From the IMG/VR virus record IMGVR_UViG_3300045999_003547, positions 1 to 21,539 of that record: a stretch of 21,539 bases of DNA. One strand, given 5' to 3'. Within the stretch, counting starts at the first letter, position 1. The number at the start of each line of letters is the position of its first letter. The notes under the pieces were generated by a model. That model was not told the DNA's origin and did not search any database. It saw only the letters and a list, made by a program, of their open reading frames with translations. This DNA comes from a virus. A program made the translations under genes and the position numbers. This document shows positions 11,199-17,623 of the stretch, piece after piece.

Positions 11199-11374
11199 AT
11201 CTGAAGTTTCTTCTAGACGCAAGTGAAGAAATTATAAAACATTGGTATCTTTCAGTTGACGAAGATGATCATACATATGCATCATCTCTTCTTACATTGG
11301 CATATTTGGAATTAACTGATGATTGCAAAGATACAGATATTACAGAACAGTATCTAAGGAAGTACAGACTATGA
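11177..11374 (+). CDS. Small helical hypothetical protein
   Basis: A 65-residue acidic helical protein (LLDASEEIIKHWYLSVDEDD...LAYLELTDD). The start is uncertain: ATG 11177 or ATG 11195, neither with a strong ribosome-binding site. The 4-nt overlap with the next gene supports reality. No family recognised; it may modulate or partner neighbouring enzymes, but nothing in the sequence shows this. Confidence 0.62.
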   Translation: MDENDRMNLKFLLDASEEIIKHWYLSVDEDDHTYASSLLTLAYLELTDDCKDTDITEQYLRKYRL

Positions 11375-11979
11375 GAAAAGACCTAGACATTAAGTTAGTT
11401 GAGAAGTATCCAAAACTCTTTGCGCAGAGAAACAAATCAATGCGGGAAACTGCAATGTGCTGGGGATTTGAGTGTGGATCGGGATGGTACAACATCATTA
11501 ATATGCTATGCGCAAACATCCAAGGGCACATTGACAACAAGAACAGTCAACGAAAATTCTGGATAGGATACAATCAGATGGTAGAAGACGTTCAGCGCGG
11601 TGACACTGAACTATTCAACGCACGATACAAAGGCTATCAACAAGAATATAAAGAAAAAATTCTAGCAGACATTCAAAGCGGTAGAACAAATCTCAAGCAA
11701 GACGTTGAAGAGGAGTTTCCTCAAGTTGAGGTGACGCAAGTCAAAGAGAAGTTTGGCACTCTTAGGTTCTACACATCCTTAGGCGATGATTACATCTACG
11801 GTGCAATCGCCATGGCTGAGTCTATGAGTGCAGTCACATGCGAAACATGCGGCAAGCCGGGAAAACTTTTTACTTACGGTTGGTGGCACGTAGCATGTGA
11901 TGAACACAAGACGCAAGATGATATTGAATGGGAAAAGAAGGAGTTGGAGAATGAGCATTTGGAAAACGACGCCAGTTGA
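11371..11979 (+). CDS. Conserved phage protein with CxxC zinc-type pair
   Basis: A 202-residue protein with a helical N-terminal half (residues 1-125) and a C-terminal conserved part: VKEKFGTLRFY (about 132-142), an AMAESMSAVTCETCGKPGK segment with CxxC, then WWHVACDEH. The Cys-x-x-Cys...Cys/His set suggests a bound zinc. The FGTLRFY + CxxCGxxG combination is familiar from a broad phage family of unknown function. The ATG follows AAGGAAG and overlaps the previous stop (ATGA). Confidence 0.8.
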   Translation: MRKDLDIKLVEKYPKLFAQRNKSMRETAMCWGFECGSGWYNIINMLCANIQGHIDNKNSQRKFWIGYNQMVEDVQRGDTELFNARYKGYQQEYKEKILADIQSGRTNLKQDVEEEFPQVEVTQVKEKFGTLRFYTSLGDDYIYGAIAMAESMSAVTCETCGKPGKLFTYGWWHVACDEHKTQDDIEWEKKELENEHLENDAS

Positions 11980-12292
11980 TCAAGTTCCGCACATCAAGTT
12001 GGCTTCATGGGGAATCTATGAGATTGTGTCAGAATTCTGGCCAGAAAAAACTCGGCACTTTGTTGGCTACAATCTAACAGAACGCGAAGGGCGCACCAGT
12101 TCTCCAATTGTCGAGTTTGATCCCATGACAAAACGTGGAGTCACTGAGTCTGGGCGAGTCTATGAACTTGTGGGAAGTGCTGGCCACAACAGTGACGGTA
12201 TCTATACCTTCAACCGCTGGTGTGAAATCAACGGAATCACGGAAATCGTGGATGTGACAGAAGAACTGATGCACACAAAAACATCTGTATAA
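11951..12292 (+). CDS. Conserved phage hypothetical protein
   Basis: A 113-residue protein starting MSIWKTTPVDQVPHIKLASW and containing FVGYNLTEREGRTSSPIVEF, SGRVYELVGSAGHNSD and WCEINGI. This pattern of strands recurs in many phage genomes. No enzyme motif is seen. The ATG at 11951 follows AGGAG at about 8 nt and overlaps the previous gene by 29 nt. It is the last gene of the 9909-12292 operon, followed by a stem-loop promoter cassette. Confidence 0.8.
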   Translation: MSIWKTTPVDQVPHIKLASWGIYEIVSEFWPEKTRHFVGYNLTEREGRTSSPIVEFDPMTKRGVTESGRVYELVGSAGHNSDGIYTFNRWCEINGITEIVDVTEELMHTKTSV

Positions 12293-12301
12293 AAATACAG
12301 T

Positions 12302-12382
12302 GTTGTTGTTTTGCAACAACGCAATAACACTACACTTGACTCAACTATTGATCTGTGGTAATATAGAGTCTGTTGAGTTGAT
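12302..12382 (+). promoter_or_regulatory. Promoter cassette with stem-loop (copy 5)
   Basis: Stem-loop GTTGTTG (12302-12308), loop TTTTG, CAACAAC (12314-12320); then TTGACT (12336-12341), a 17-nt spacer ending CTGTGG and TAATAT (12359-12364). The block AATAACACTACACTTGACTC and its continuation to TGTGGTA recurs with one mismatch at 12603-12640. Confidence 0.8.
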
Positions 12383-12391
12383 GAGGTTGTC

Positions 12392-12604
12392 ATGAAAGTT
12401 TATTCACTAGTTGGCGGTTGGGACTACGAAGGCGAGAACCTGCTAGGAGTGTTCGGCTCCAAGGAAGACTTGATGAAGTTCATAGAGCAAGGGCGGTCAG
12501 AGTGCCGCCGGCGCCCGGAAACGCTGGGCTATGACTCCTTGGGATTCGTGGAGTCTGAATTGGGTCAACCGATAGACTTTTGCGGCATGGTTGAGTGGCT
12601 GTAA
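12392..12604 (+). CDS. Small hypothetical protein
   Basis: A 70-residue protein, MKVYSLVGGWDYEGENLLGV onward, ending GQPIDFCGMVEWL. A beta-hairpin followed by a helix (KEDLMKFIEQGRSECRR) suggests a compact fold. The ATG follows GAGG at about 9 nt. It is a single gene enclosed by two near-identical promoter repeats, like an exchangeable cassette. No family recognised. Confidence 0.72.
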   Translation: MKVYSLVGGWDYEGENLLGVFGSKEDLMKFIEQGRSECRRRPETLGYDSLGFVESELGQPIDFCGMVEWL

Positions 12605-12668
12605 TAACACTACACTTGACTCAACTATTGTTCTGTGGTATACTGGTTTCACTGAGTTGATGAGGTTT
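12603..12668 (+). promoter_or_regulatory. Repeated promoter (copy 6)
   Basis: TTGACT (12616-12621), a 17-nt spacer and TATACT (12639-12644). The 38 bp 12603-12640 repeat those at 12323-12360 with one change (A to T in the spacer). There is no stem-loop in this copy. It drives the 12672-13456 operon. Confidence 0.82.
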
Positions 12669-12671
12669 CAA

Positions 12672-13013
12672 ATGTTGCACCAAAAGATCGGTTCTGACTT
12701 CGCCTTCGCTGTTGAAGACTATCTCCAACACATCATGGGCGACTATTGCTCCTGGAACAAGAATGACACCGAAGTCGGCGCACGGATGCGCGATGAGTTC
12801 ATTCTTGGTGTGCGAGTTGATCTCGGCAAAAAGTACGCCAAGGTTGTGACTCGCGGCTCCGCGCACTCCTTCATCGTGCTGCAAGACGGCGGCAAGTTCC
12901 GCAAGGGTGACATCCTGATGGCTGCGTCCTGGGCTGCACCTGCTACCAACTTCTCTCGCGGCAATGTGCTGACTAAGAACTACGGAAACACCACTTGGAC
13001 TGGTGCACGATAA
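12672..13013 (+). CDS. Hypothetical protein, beta-rich C-terminal half
   Basis: A 113-residue protein. The helical N-terminus (IGSDFAFAVEDYLQHIMGDY) is followed by strands (FILGVRVDLGKKYAKVVTRG, AHSFIVLQDGGKFRKGDIL) and a tail ending NYGNTTWTGAR. ATG 12672 is preceded by GAGG 6 nt upstream; upstream in-frame starts precede the promoter or lack sites. No recognised motif. First gene of a three-gene operon. Confidence 0.74.
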   Translation: MLHQKIGSDFAFAVEDYLQHIMGDYCSWNKNDTEVGARMRDEFILGVRVDLGKKYAKVVTRGSAHSFIVLQDGGKFRKGDILMAASWAAPATNFSRGNVLTKNYGNTTWTGAR

Positions 13014-13014
13014 A

Positions 13015-13167
13015 ATGAACATGACGATTGTTGTAAAAAAGCAACGCCCGCGCGACTACGTGGGCAAGGACCTGCGATCTCCGAAGTATCGGATGCGTGT
13101 CGTTGACGACAAGCGCCGTAAGGAAGCCAAGTACCCCAAGCAGGAGTTGATGTATGAGTTTTCGTAA
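13015..13167 (+). CDS. 50-residue basic protein
   Basis: A very basic small protein beginning MNMTIVVKKQRPRDYVGKDL and ending KEAKYPKQELMYEFS. The Lys/Arg-rich centre suggests nucleic-acid contact (inference). It starts 1 nt after the previous stop and overlaps the next gene by 14 nt. No recognised family. Confidence 0.66.
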   Translation: MNMTIVVKKQRPRDYVGKDLRSPKYRMRVVDDKRRKEAKYPKQELMYEFS

Positions 13168-13456
13168 CGGCATGGGGGAACGAGAATCAATCGCATCTGA
13201 ACTGAGCGAAACCGTCCTCTTTGGCGATCTGAAGCGGATCAAGGCTGCGCAGACGCCTTACAAACGCATCCAAACGGCTCAGGAGTCGTTTTATTTCGTT
13301 CCCTTTGGTAGATCCTCAGAGTTGTTTGGATTCGTCAAGGTGGTGACTCCTAAGAACATCGTGATCCGCTACCGTGTTTCTGAAAAAACGAAACAGAAAA
13401 AAGTCGGCAATCTGTACGAAGCCAAGCGGTTTCTGGTGCAAAATTTCGTCGTTTAG
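13154..13456 (+). CDS. Hypothetical protein
   Basis: A 100-residue protein, MSFRNGMGERESIASELSET onward. The first half is helical; the second has strands (ESFYFVPFGRSSELFGFVKVV, KNIVIRYRVS) and a basic KTKQKK turn. The ATG is 8 nt after AGGAG. Last gene of the operon; its stop is followed directly by the stem-loop of the next cassette. No family recognised. Confidence 0.72.
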   Translation: MSFRNGMGERESIASELSETVLFGDLKRIKAAQTPYKRIQTAQESFYFVPFGRSSELFGFVKVVTPKNIVIRYRVSEKTKQKKVGNLYEAKRFLVQNFVV

Positions 13457-13529
13457 TGTTGTTTTCACGCAACAAAGTTGACTAAAACACTCAAGAATCT
13501 ATTGTAATCCAGCCCGACTGTGGTATACT
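13457..13529 (+). promoter_or_regulatory. Promoter cassette with stem-loop (copy 7)
   Basis: Stem-loop TGTTG (13457-13461), loop TTTTCACG, CAACA (13470-13474), then GTTGACTAAAACACTCAAGA and ATCT, TTGTAA (13502-13507), a 16-nt spacer ending ACTGTGG and TATACT (13524-13529). The -35 is weaker than in other copies. It repeats almost exactly at 13997-14069. Confidence 0.8.
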
Positions 13530-13562
13530 GACTTCGTTGAGTTGATAAAGAAAGAAAAAATC

Positions 13563-13994
13563 ATGAGCAAAAAGACAGTCAAGCGAGAAGTCGAAATTGA
13601 AACCACTTACGGTACGATGACGTTCAAGACCCGGGCTGAAGCATTCAAGTTCGTTGAAACGATTGCTTCTTGGGCTGGTTTCACCAAGAAAACTCGCCCC
13701 ACATCGGTTGAACAAGCGGTTGAGTACCACCTTGCGTATGTTGAGGGTGGTTTTCCTGAAGTTCGCCGCGTTATGCGAGAGCGGCGCGAGCGTGAACGTG
13801 TTAAAAGTCTCAGTTGGTTCTATGGTGAAAGACCCAGTGGCGGCTGGATCGGAGAAAGATCCAGTCACGGATACGGTAGCCAAGGCTGCTATGGTTGCCA
13901 CGGTGGGCTTCCGCGTGAACTGTGGGGCATGCCGCCGGCGGTGATTGAAAAAGAGTGGGCAAGGCGTATGAGCATGGGCTACTACGGTTGGTGA
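13563..13994 (+). CDS. Hypothetical protein with Gly/Tyr/Arg-rich tail
   Basis: A 143-residue protein. The N-terminal part (MSKKTVKREVEIETTYGTMT...) forms strands and a helix; residues about 75-90 are an Arg/Glu-rich helix (VRRVMRERRERERVK). The C-terminal third is rich in Gly, Ser, Tyr and Trp, with HGYGSQGCYGCHGG containing a CxxCH pattern. That CYGCH resembles a haem-binding or zinc motif, but no signal peptide is present, so haem is unlikely. The ATG has no strong ribosome-binding site. The gene lies between two near-identical cassettes. Confidence 0.68.
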   Translation: MSKKTVKREVEIETTYGTMTFKTRAEAFKFVETIASWAGFTKKTRPTSVEQAVEYHLAYVEGGFPEVRRVMRERRERERVKSLSWFYGERPSGGWIGERSSHGYGSQGCYGCHGGLPRELWGMPPAVIEKEWARRMSMGYYGW

Positions 13995-13996
13995 CT

Positions 13997-14069
13997 TGTT
14001 GTTTTCACGCAACAAAGTTGACAAAAACACTCAAGAATCTATTGTCATCCAGCCCAACTGTGGTATACT
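13997..14069 (+). promoter_or_regulatory. Promoter cassette with stem-loop (copy 8)
   Basis: Stem-loop TTGTTG, loop TTTTCACG, CAACAA, then GTTGACAAAAACACTCAAGA, ATCT, TTGTCA (14042-14047), a 16-nt spacer and TATACT (14064-14069). It differs from copy 7 at only a few positions. It drives the 14099-15421 operon. Confidence 0.8.
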
Positions 14070-14098
14070 GAGCGTATCGATTGATTGAGAGGCAAGAA

Positions 14099-14473
14099 AT
14101 GCAACAGCAATATGACACCCGTTCCTTTGAAGAGATCCTGAACACTCCTATGACTGAACTGGAAGAACTGGAAAGCATCTATTGCGAGATGCACAAAGAT
14201 GTGTATGGCGTCAAGGCTCGGTGGTATCGTGCCGAGTCTGTTGAACAAGCCCGCGCAGACCTTGCGCGACTGGAAGCGGCTCTTGAAGTCGAGATGGCTC
14301 GGCAACGAGAAGCCGAGAACGAAGCCATCGCCGCCTTTGAGAAGTTGGCTACTCAGTACGGCTTCGACAACGCCAAGCGGTATCAGCATGACGCATATGA
14401 CACCCGCGGTGACGATGAGTACCTGTGCTATCACTTGGGGCTGCCCTACGGCTACTTTAAGAAGGTTGCTTGA
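14099..14473 (+). CDS. Coiled-coil hypothetical protein
   Basis: A 124-residue protein with a long acidic/Ala-rich helix (about 20-88: ELEELESIYCEMHKDVYGVK ... QARADLARLEAALEVEMARQ) likely to form a coiled coil, followed by an aromatic tail (YDTRGDDEYLCYHLGLPYGYF). The ATG follows GAGAGG. First gene of a five-gene operon. No family recognised; a structural or oligomeric role is inferred from the coil only. Confidence 0.74.
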   Translation: MQQQYDTRSFEEILNTPMTELEELESIYCEMHKDVYGVKARWYRAESVEQARADLARLEAALEVEMARQREAENEAIAAFEKLATQYGFDNAKRYQHDAYDTRGDDEYLCYHLGLPYGYFKKVA

Positions 14474-14634
14474 TGAAACCCTTTAGACAATGGTGCTACG
14501 AAAAGTGGCAAGATCACTGCGACGAAGTTGAAGCATGGACTGGCAAGCGAGTGCTTTATCTGAGTTCCGAATACTTCAGCAAGTATAAGTGGTGGCTGAA
14601 GCGGGAATATCGGTTTGAGATGAAGGAGAAATAA
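14473..14634 (+). CDS. 53-residue aromatic/basic protein
   Basis: The protein starts MKPFRQWCYEKWQDHCDEVE and continues AWTGKRVLYLSSEYFSKYKW, WLKREYRFEMKEK. It is rich in Trp, Tyr, Lys and Glu. The start overlaps the previous stop (TGATG) and a good AAGGAG for the next gene lies at its end, consistent with an operon member. No family recognised. Confidence 0.66.
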   Translation: MKPFRQWCYEKWQDHCDEVEAWTGKRVLYLSSEYFSKYKWWLKREYRFEMKEK

Positions 14635-14635
14635 C

Positions 14636-14830
14636 ATGTACACTTTTACACCCAACCAACTAGAAGAAATCCAGTTTGTCATGGAGGTCAACCACGAATT
14701 CGGTCCTCGTGCTGCGTTCAGGTTCTTCCATAAACTGGCTGAAGGTACTGCGATTCCCACGGAAGATGTGGAAGACTTCATCATAGCATTCATGACCCAG
14801 TACAACCGAGTTCACCCTAACACTTACTAA
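14636..14830 (+). CDS. Small helical hypothetical protein
   Basis: A 64-residue protein, MYTFTPNQLEEIQFVMEVNH onward, three predicted helices with acidic surface (EGTAIPTEDVEDFIIAFM). Strong AAGGAG 8 nt before the ATG; 1 nt after the previous stop. No recognised family. Confidence 0.72.
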   Translation: MYTFTPNQLEEIQFVMEVNHEFGPRAAFRFFHKLAEGTAIPTEDVEDFIIAFMTQYNRVHPNTY

Positions 14831-14838
14831 GGAATCAT

Positions 14839-15024
14839 ATGACTATTGATGTGCGAACGATGACAACCCATGAGATTGTGAAAAATCACTATCATGAGGT
14901 TATGCTTTCTGCTGAGTTTGTTGAGTCTACAGATCCGCGCAAAGTTCCTACCGTGCGGGACAATCTGCTGTGGCTGACGACAGTCTCGGAACTCTGGATT
15001 TCTGATTCTATGAATGGAGATTGA
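14839..15024 (+). CDS. Small hypothetical protein
   Basis: A 61-residue protein, MTIDVRTMTTHEIVKNHYHE onward, helical and acidic, ending SDSMNGD. AAGGAA is the ribosome-binding site. The next start is 1 nt after its stop. No recognised family. Confidence 0.7.
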   Translation: MTIDVRTMTTHEIVKNHYHEVMLSAEFVESTDPRKVPTVRDNLLWLTTVSELWISDSMNGD

Positions 15025-15025
15025 T

Positions 15026-15421
15026 ATGACAATGCCTGCTGGAACTTACTGGATCGGTGATCTGTGCTATGTCCTAGAGTCTGATGAGGAGTGGGACGAG
15101 GTTCTTGAACTTACACTTTCAGATGATCAGCCTTGGGCTTGTGGTGAGGGCGAATTCACGTTCAAGGATGGGCGCCGTTTCGCAATGTACAATACCAAGT
15201 ACGGCGACGGTACGTACAAAGACCAACATGGTTTTCAATACGGAGTCGATTCTGGATCCATTGGGTGCATTCGTCTAGAGGATATCCGTGGAGAAGTTTC
15301 TGCTAGTGGATCCGTTGTCGTTTTTGAGAATGATTTCACCACCCGAAATGGCGACGGGCTGATCCAGATCGGTCGCATCCGAATTGACACCGACCCAGAA
15401 GATGAGGAAGACGTATATTGA
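15026..15421 (+). CDS. Conserved phage protein (AGTYWIGDLCYV family)
   Basis: A 131-residue beta-rich protein. It starts MTMPAGTYWIGDLCYVLESD and contains EWDEVLELTL, GRRFAMYNTKYGDGTYKDQH and DSGSIGCIRLEDI. The AGTYWIGDLCYV opening is a pattern I recall from phage and bacterial hypothetical proteins. The cysteines do not form a metal motif. ATG 15026 is placed 6 nt after GGAG; ATG 15014 in frame is possible. It ends the operon before the large hairpin. Confidence 0.78.
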   Translation: MTMPAGTYWIGDLCYVLESDEEWDEVLELTLSDDQPWACGEGEFTFKDGRRFAMYNTKYGDGTYKDQHGFQYGVDSGSIGCIRLEDIRGEVSASGSVVVFENDFTTRNGDGLIQIGRIRIDTDPEDEEDVY

Positions 15422-15455
15422 GGCTCTGGAAGTCATCCGGAGAAGCCGAAATCCG

Positions 15456-15535
15456 GGTCCAGGAGCGATTTGTCACCTAGGTGGGTACTTTCCTATCAAC
15501 CTAGGTGACAAATCGCTCCTGGACCGTTCTTTTTT
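15456..15535 (+). terminator. 27-bp perfect hairpin terminator
   Basis: The arms 15456-15482 and 15499-15525 are exact reverse complements over 27 bp. The 16-nt loop is GGGTACTTTCCTATCA. It is followed by GTTCTTTTTT. The inner arm contains the palindrome CACCTAGGTG. It is far longer than usual terminators and is related to the element at 7898-7955. It closes the 14099-15421 operon. Confidence 0.85.
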
Positions 15536-15621
15536 GTTGTTTTCCTACAACAAAGTTGACTATTTTACTCAAGAATCTATTGACTTCTGGCATCACTGTG
15601 GTATTATAGAGTCTGTTGATT
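15534..15621 (+). promoter_or_regulatory. Promoter cassette with stem-loop (copy 9)
   Basis: Stem-loop TTGTTGT (15534-15540), loop TTTCCT, ACAACAA (15547-15553), then GTTGACTATTTTACTCAAGA, ATCT, TTGACT (15580-15585), a 16-nt spacer ending ACTGTGG and TATTAT (15602-15607). Nearly identical to copy 1 over about 85 bp although 9.4 kb away. Confidence 0.85.
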
Positions 15622-15635
15622 GATGAGGTGAATGA

Positions 15636-15863
15636 ATGAACGGCAATATGACTTTTATCCGTGTTCCTAAGAAGACTTTCACTCACGCTGATGCGAGTGA
15701 AATTCTTGATCACATTTCGGCTCGGTCCGTCAAGTTTTCAGGACAATCTTTGTCTCCATACGCAAAAGGATATCTTGTGTCCATGCTGACGAGGCTGGCT
15801 GAAGTCTCTCCGGCTGTCAAGCGCGAATTGCTGGCTGACGTTGAACACATCAAAGGTCTGTAA
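15636..15863 (+). CDS. Small hypothetical protein
   Basis: A 75-residue protein, MNGNMTFIRVPKKTFTHADA onward, with two to three helices (SEILDHISARSVKFSG, YLVSMLTRLAEVSPAVKREL). ATG 15636 lies about 7 nt after GAGG; ATG 15648 is an alternative. It is first in the 15636-16254 operon. No family recognised. Confidence 0.72.
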   Translation: MNGNMTFIRVPKKTFTHADASEILDHISARSVKFSGQSLSPYAKGYLVSMLTRLAEVSPAVKRELLADVEHIKGL

Positions 15864-15864
15864 A

Positions 15865-16089
15865 ATGACATATCAAGAAGTTTTGTGGCAAGGCAAGTAT
15901 GTGTGGATCACCGGCATCCTGTCCAAGAGCGGTCGTGTCCATATGCCACTTCGCAAGTATGTGGGCAAAGGCGGTATGGTCGTAGGCGAGAGCAAATGTG
16001 GGCGACTGCTGGTCCAGTTCTCCAATCACACTCGTGCTATCCCCTCAGGCTGTGTCACAGAATACGGCACAGTGAAGACCGTTCGTTAA
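15865..16089 (+). CDS. Small beta-rich hypothetical protein
   Basis: A 74-residue basic protein, MTYQEVLWQGKYVWITGILS onward. Repeated strands (VVGESKCGRLLVQFS) give it an SH3-like or small barrel look. The ATG starts 1 nt after the previous stop; an upstream TTG is rejected. Basic character may indicate nucleic-acid or protein binding (inference). No family recognised. Confidence 0.7.
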   Translation: MTYQEVLWQGKYVWITGILSKSGRVHMPLRKYVGKGGMVVGESKCGRLLVQFSNHTRAIPSGCVTEYGTVKTVR

Positions 16090-16098
16090 GGAAAAATC

Positions 16099-16254
16099 AT
16101 GGGTAAGATCAATTCTCTTCTGTCAGACATCCAAGAACAACTGGTTCGGAATGAACTTTCATTCTATGAAATCGCACGGATCTACAATGTTCCGTTGAGT
16201 TGGGTCAAAGAAGCATACGATGCGCTGGAAGAAGAAACTCCAGATCCTTATTGA
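16099..16254 (+). CDS. 51-residue helix-turn-helix-type protein
   Basis: The protein starts MGKINSLLSDIQEQLVRNEL and continues SFYEIARIYNVPLSWVKEAY, DALEEETPDPY. The segment LSFYEIARIYNVPLSWVKEAY (residues about 20-40) fits a helix-turn-helix, and the family is familiar from phages. It might bind DNA or act as a small adaptor. The ATG follows AAGGAAA. Confidence 0.76.
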   Translation: MGKINSLLSDIQEQLVRNELSFYEIARIYNVPLSWVKEAYDALEEETPDPY

Positions 16255-16259
16255 GCAGA

Positions 16260-16330
16260 AGTTGAGTAATTTACTCAAGAATGCTTGACATCTCCACCCA
16301 CTGTGGTATACTGACTATGTTGAGTTGATG
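16260..16330 (+). promoter_or_regulatory. Repeated promoter cassette (copy 10)
   Basis: AGTTGAGTAATTTACTCAAG and AATGC precede TTGACA (16285-16290), a 16-nt spacer ending ACTGTGG and TATACT (16307-16312). GAGTAATTTACTC is itself an inverted repeat (16264-16276). It drives the 16342-17145 region and perhaps beyond. Confidence 0.82.
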
Positions 16331-16341
16331 AGGTGAACGAA

Positions 16342-16545
16342 ATGGCTTTCGAAAAGATTGTTCTGAATGTTGTGAAGTCTGTGACTGAAGTTCCTGCGTA
16401 TTTTGCGTACGGCACTCTGTTCCTTGAGACACAAAATTCTTGGGTTGCTACTCAAGTCTTCACCGCCCTGTGCGATGAGTTGACATGCGCAGTGTCGTTC
16501 GGCAAGTGTGGCGAGTTCGAAACCTCTTACGATTTCAGGATCTAA
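16342..16545 (+). CDS. Small hypothetical protein
   Basis: A 67-residue protein, MAFEKIVLNVVKSVTEVPAY onward, with strands and a helix (WVATQVFTALCDELTCAVSF) and end ETSYDFRI. The ATG follows GAGGTGAAC. First gene after the cassette at 16285. No family recognised. Confidence 0.72.
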   Translation: MAFEKIVLNVVKSVTEVPAYFAYGTLFLETQNSWVATQVFTALCDELTCAVSFGKCGEFETSYDFRI

Positions 16546-16563
16546 TCTTCTGGAGTAAAAATC

Positions 16564-16977
16564 ATGGCTTACGTTTCTCAAGAGTTGAAGGCTTCCCTGG
16601 CTCCCGCCATCAAGGCTATCTGCAAAAAGTACGGCGTCAAGGGCACTCTGTCCGTTGGCGGGCACTCTACTCTGTGCCTGAACCTGAAGTCTGGCAAGAT
16701 TGACTTCATCGGTAACGGTAATCGTGTGTGTGGCGCTGATCACTATCAAGTGTCTCGAGGTTTCACTCCGAACACTTCTGGCTACGAAGATGTGAATACA
16801 TATCACTACAAGAGTCACTACGATGGCGAGGCTCTTGCGTTCCTCAATGAAGTGATCCCTGCGATGAATAACGGCAATCATGATAACTCTGACACCATGA
16901 CCGACTACTTTGACGTTGGCTGGTACATCCGTATCGGCATCGGTCGCTGGAACCAGAAGTACGTTATTGAGGCTTGA
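16564..16977 (+). CDS. Widely conserved phage protein (MAYVSQE family)
   Basis: A 137-residue protein matching a pattern common in large phages: MAYVSQELKASLAPAIKAIC, KKYGVKGTLSV, a basic turn, NLKSGKIDFIGN and the C-terminal TMTDYFDVGWYIRIGIGRWN. Function is not established. The conserved helix-plus-sheet pattern and invariant DYFDVGWY suggest a folded soluble domain. The ATG follows GGAGTAAAA. Its stop lies 3 nt before the next ATG. Confidence 0.85.
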   Translation: MAYVSQELKASLAPAIKAICKKYGVKGTLSVGGHSTLCLNLKSGKIDFIGNGNRVCGADHYQVSRGFTPNTSGYEDVNTYHYKSHYDGEALAFLNEVIPAMNNGNHDNSDTMTDYFDVGWYIRIGIGRWNQKYVIEA

Positions 16978-16980
16978 ATC

Positions 16981-17145
16981 ATGGAAAGAAAAATGATTGT
17001 GCTTTGTACCGAATGCTCAGAAGAGCATGATACAACAAAAGTTGAATTTGTGAATGTAGAAGAAGACATCTGTGGGCGAGATGTGATGTACTTCATCTGC
17101 CCGATCACAAAAACAGAAGCTAAGAGTTTGGTGTATAGAAAATGA
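16981..17145 (+). CDS. Small zinc-ribbon-type protein
   Basis: A 54-residue protein beginning MERKMIVLCTECSEEHDTTK and containing VEEDICGRDVMYFICPITK. Cysteines at 9 and 12 (CTEC) and 31 and 40 could bind zinc, though the second pair is widely spaced. It resembles conserved small phage proteins with CxxC...DVM...C. The stop overlaps the next start (ATGA). Confidence 0.72.
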   Translation: MERKMIVLCTECSEEHDTTKVEFVNVEEDICGRDVMYFICPITKTEAKSLVYRK

Positions 17146-17384
17146 ACGAACGAATTAAAGAACTATACCTCCTCGCCCACGGCACTCGGCACTACGATGG
17201 TGACCCTGCTCTTGATGGCAATCCTCCTACTGTATATTGGCAAGATGAGGTGAGTGCTAAACGATTTGCCGGATTGATCTACAATGACATCATTACCGTG
17301 GTGGCTGCTCACGCTTTGACTAACGATTCTGCTATGGACGTATTCAAAAACCTGACAAGAATTTATGAAGAAGAATGCAAATGA
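17142..17384 (+). CDS. MNERI-family small phage protein (paralog 3)
   Basis: An 80-residue protein beginning MNERIKELYLLAHGTRHYDG. Like the paralogs at 6257 and 6493 it has a central helix entering FAGLIYNDII, but the C-terminal EHFGVE is replaced by a run ending IYEEECK. It overlaps the preceding and following genes by 4 nt. Function unknown. Confidence 0.78.
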   Translation: MNERIKELYLLAHGTRHYDGDPALDGNPPTVYWQDEVSAKRFAGLIYNDIITVVAAHALTNDSAMDVFKNLTRIYEEECK

Positions 17385-17623
17385 GCGACAATATTAAGTT
17401 GCCCGCTCAAGAGTGGTTAGGCTATGATCCCGAACGAGGTGACATTCACGGGTACAGCTTTGAGCAGATGAGGGAATTTACCGAGTTGATCATACAAAAG
17501 TGCATCTCTCAGATTGCACTCATTGGTATTTCCAATTATCAAAACGATGACGTTATGTGGGCAACAGAAAAAGCAATAGATAACATCAGAGAACACTTTG
17601 GGATGAAAAATGAAACGAACTAA
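17381..17623 (+). CDS. MNERI-related small phage protein (paralog 4)
   Basis: An 80-residue protein, MSDNIKLPAQEWLGYDPERG onward. It lacks the MNERI start but retains the central REFTELIIQKC helix and the C-terminal NIREHFGMKN pattern of the family. ATG 17381 overlaps the previous stop (ATGA); ATG 17375 is possible. Function unknown. Confidence 0.76.
   Translation: MSDNIKLPAQEWLGYDPERGDIHGYSFEQMREFTELIIQKCISQIALIGISNYQNDDVMWATEKAIDNIREHFGMKNETN

Noticed and set aside
13860-13920. Haem-binding CxxCH in the 13563 protein
   Set aside because: There is no signal peptide or c-type cytochrome context; CYGCH lies in a low-complexity Gly/Tyr region.
15384-15623. Plus-strand frame of 79 codons across 15384-15623
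   Set aside because: It runs through the 27-bp hairpin, the T-run and the promoter cassette; start lacks a ribosome-binding site.
6151-16330. CRISPR array made of the repeated intergenic blocks
   Set aside because: Copies are separated by whole genes, differ in length and contain promoter elements; there are no regular spacers.
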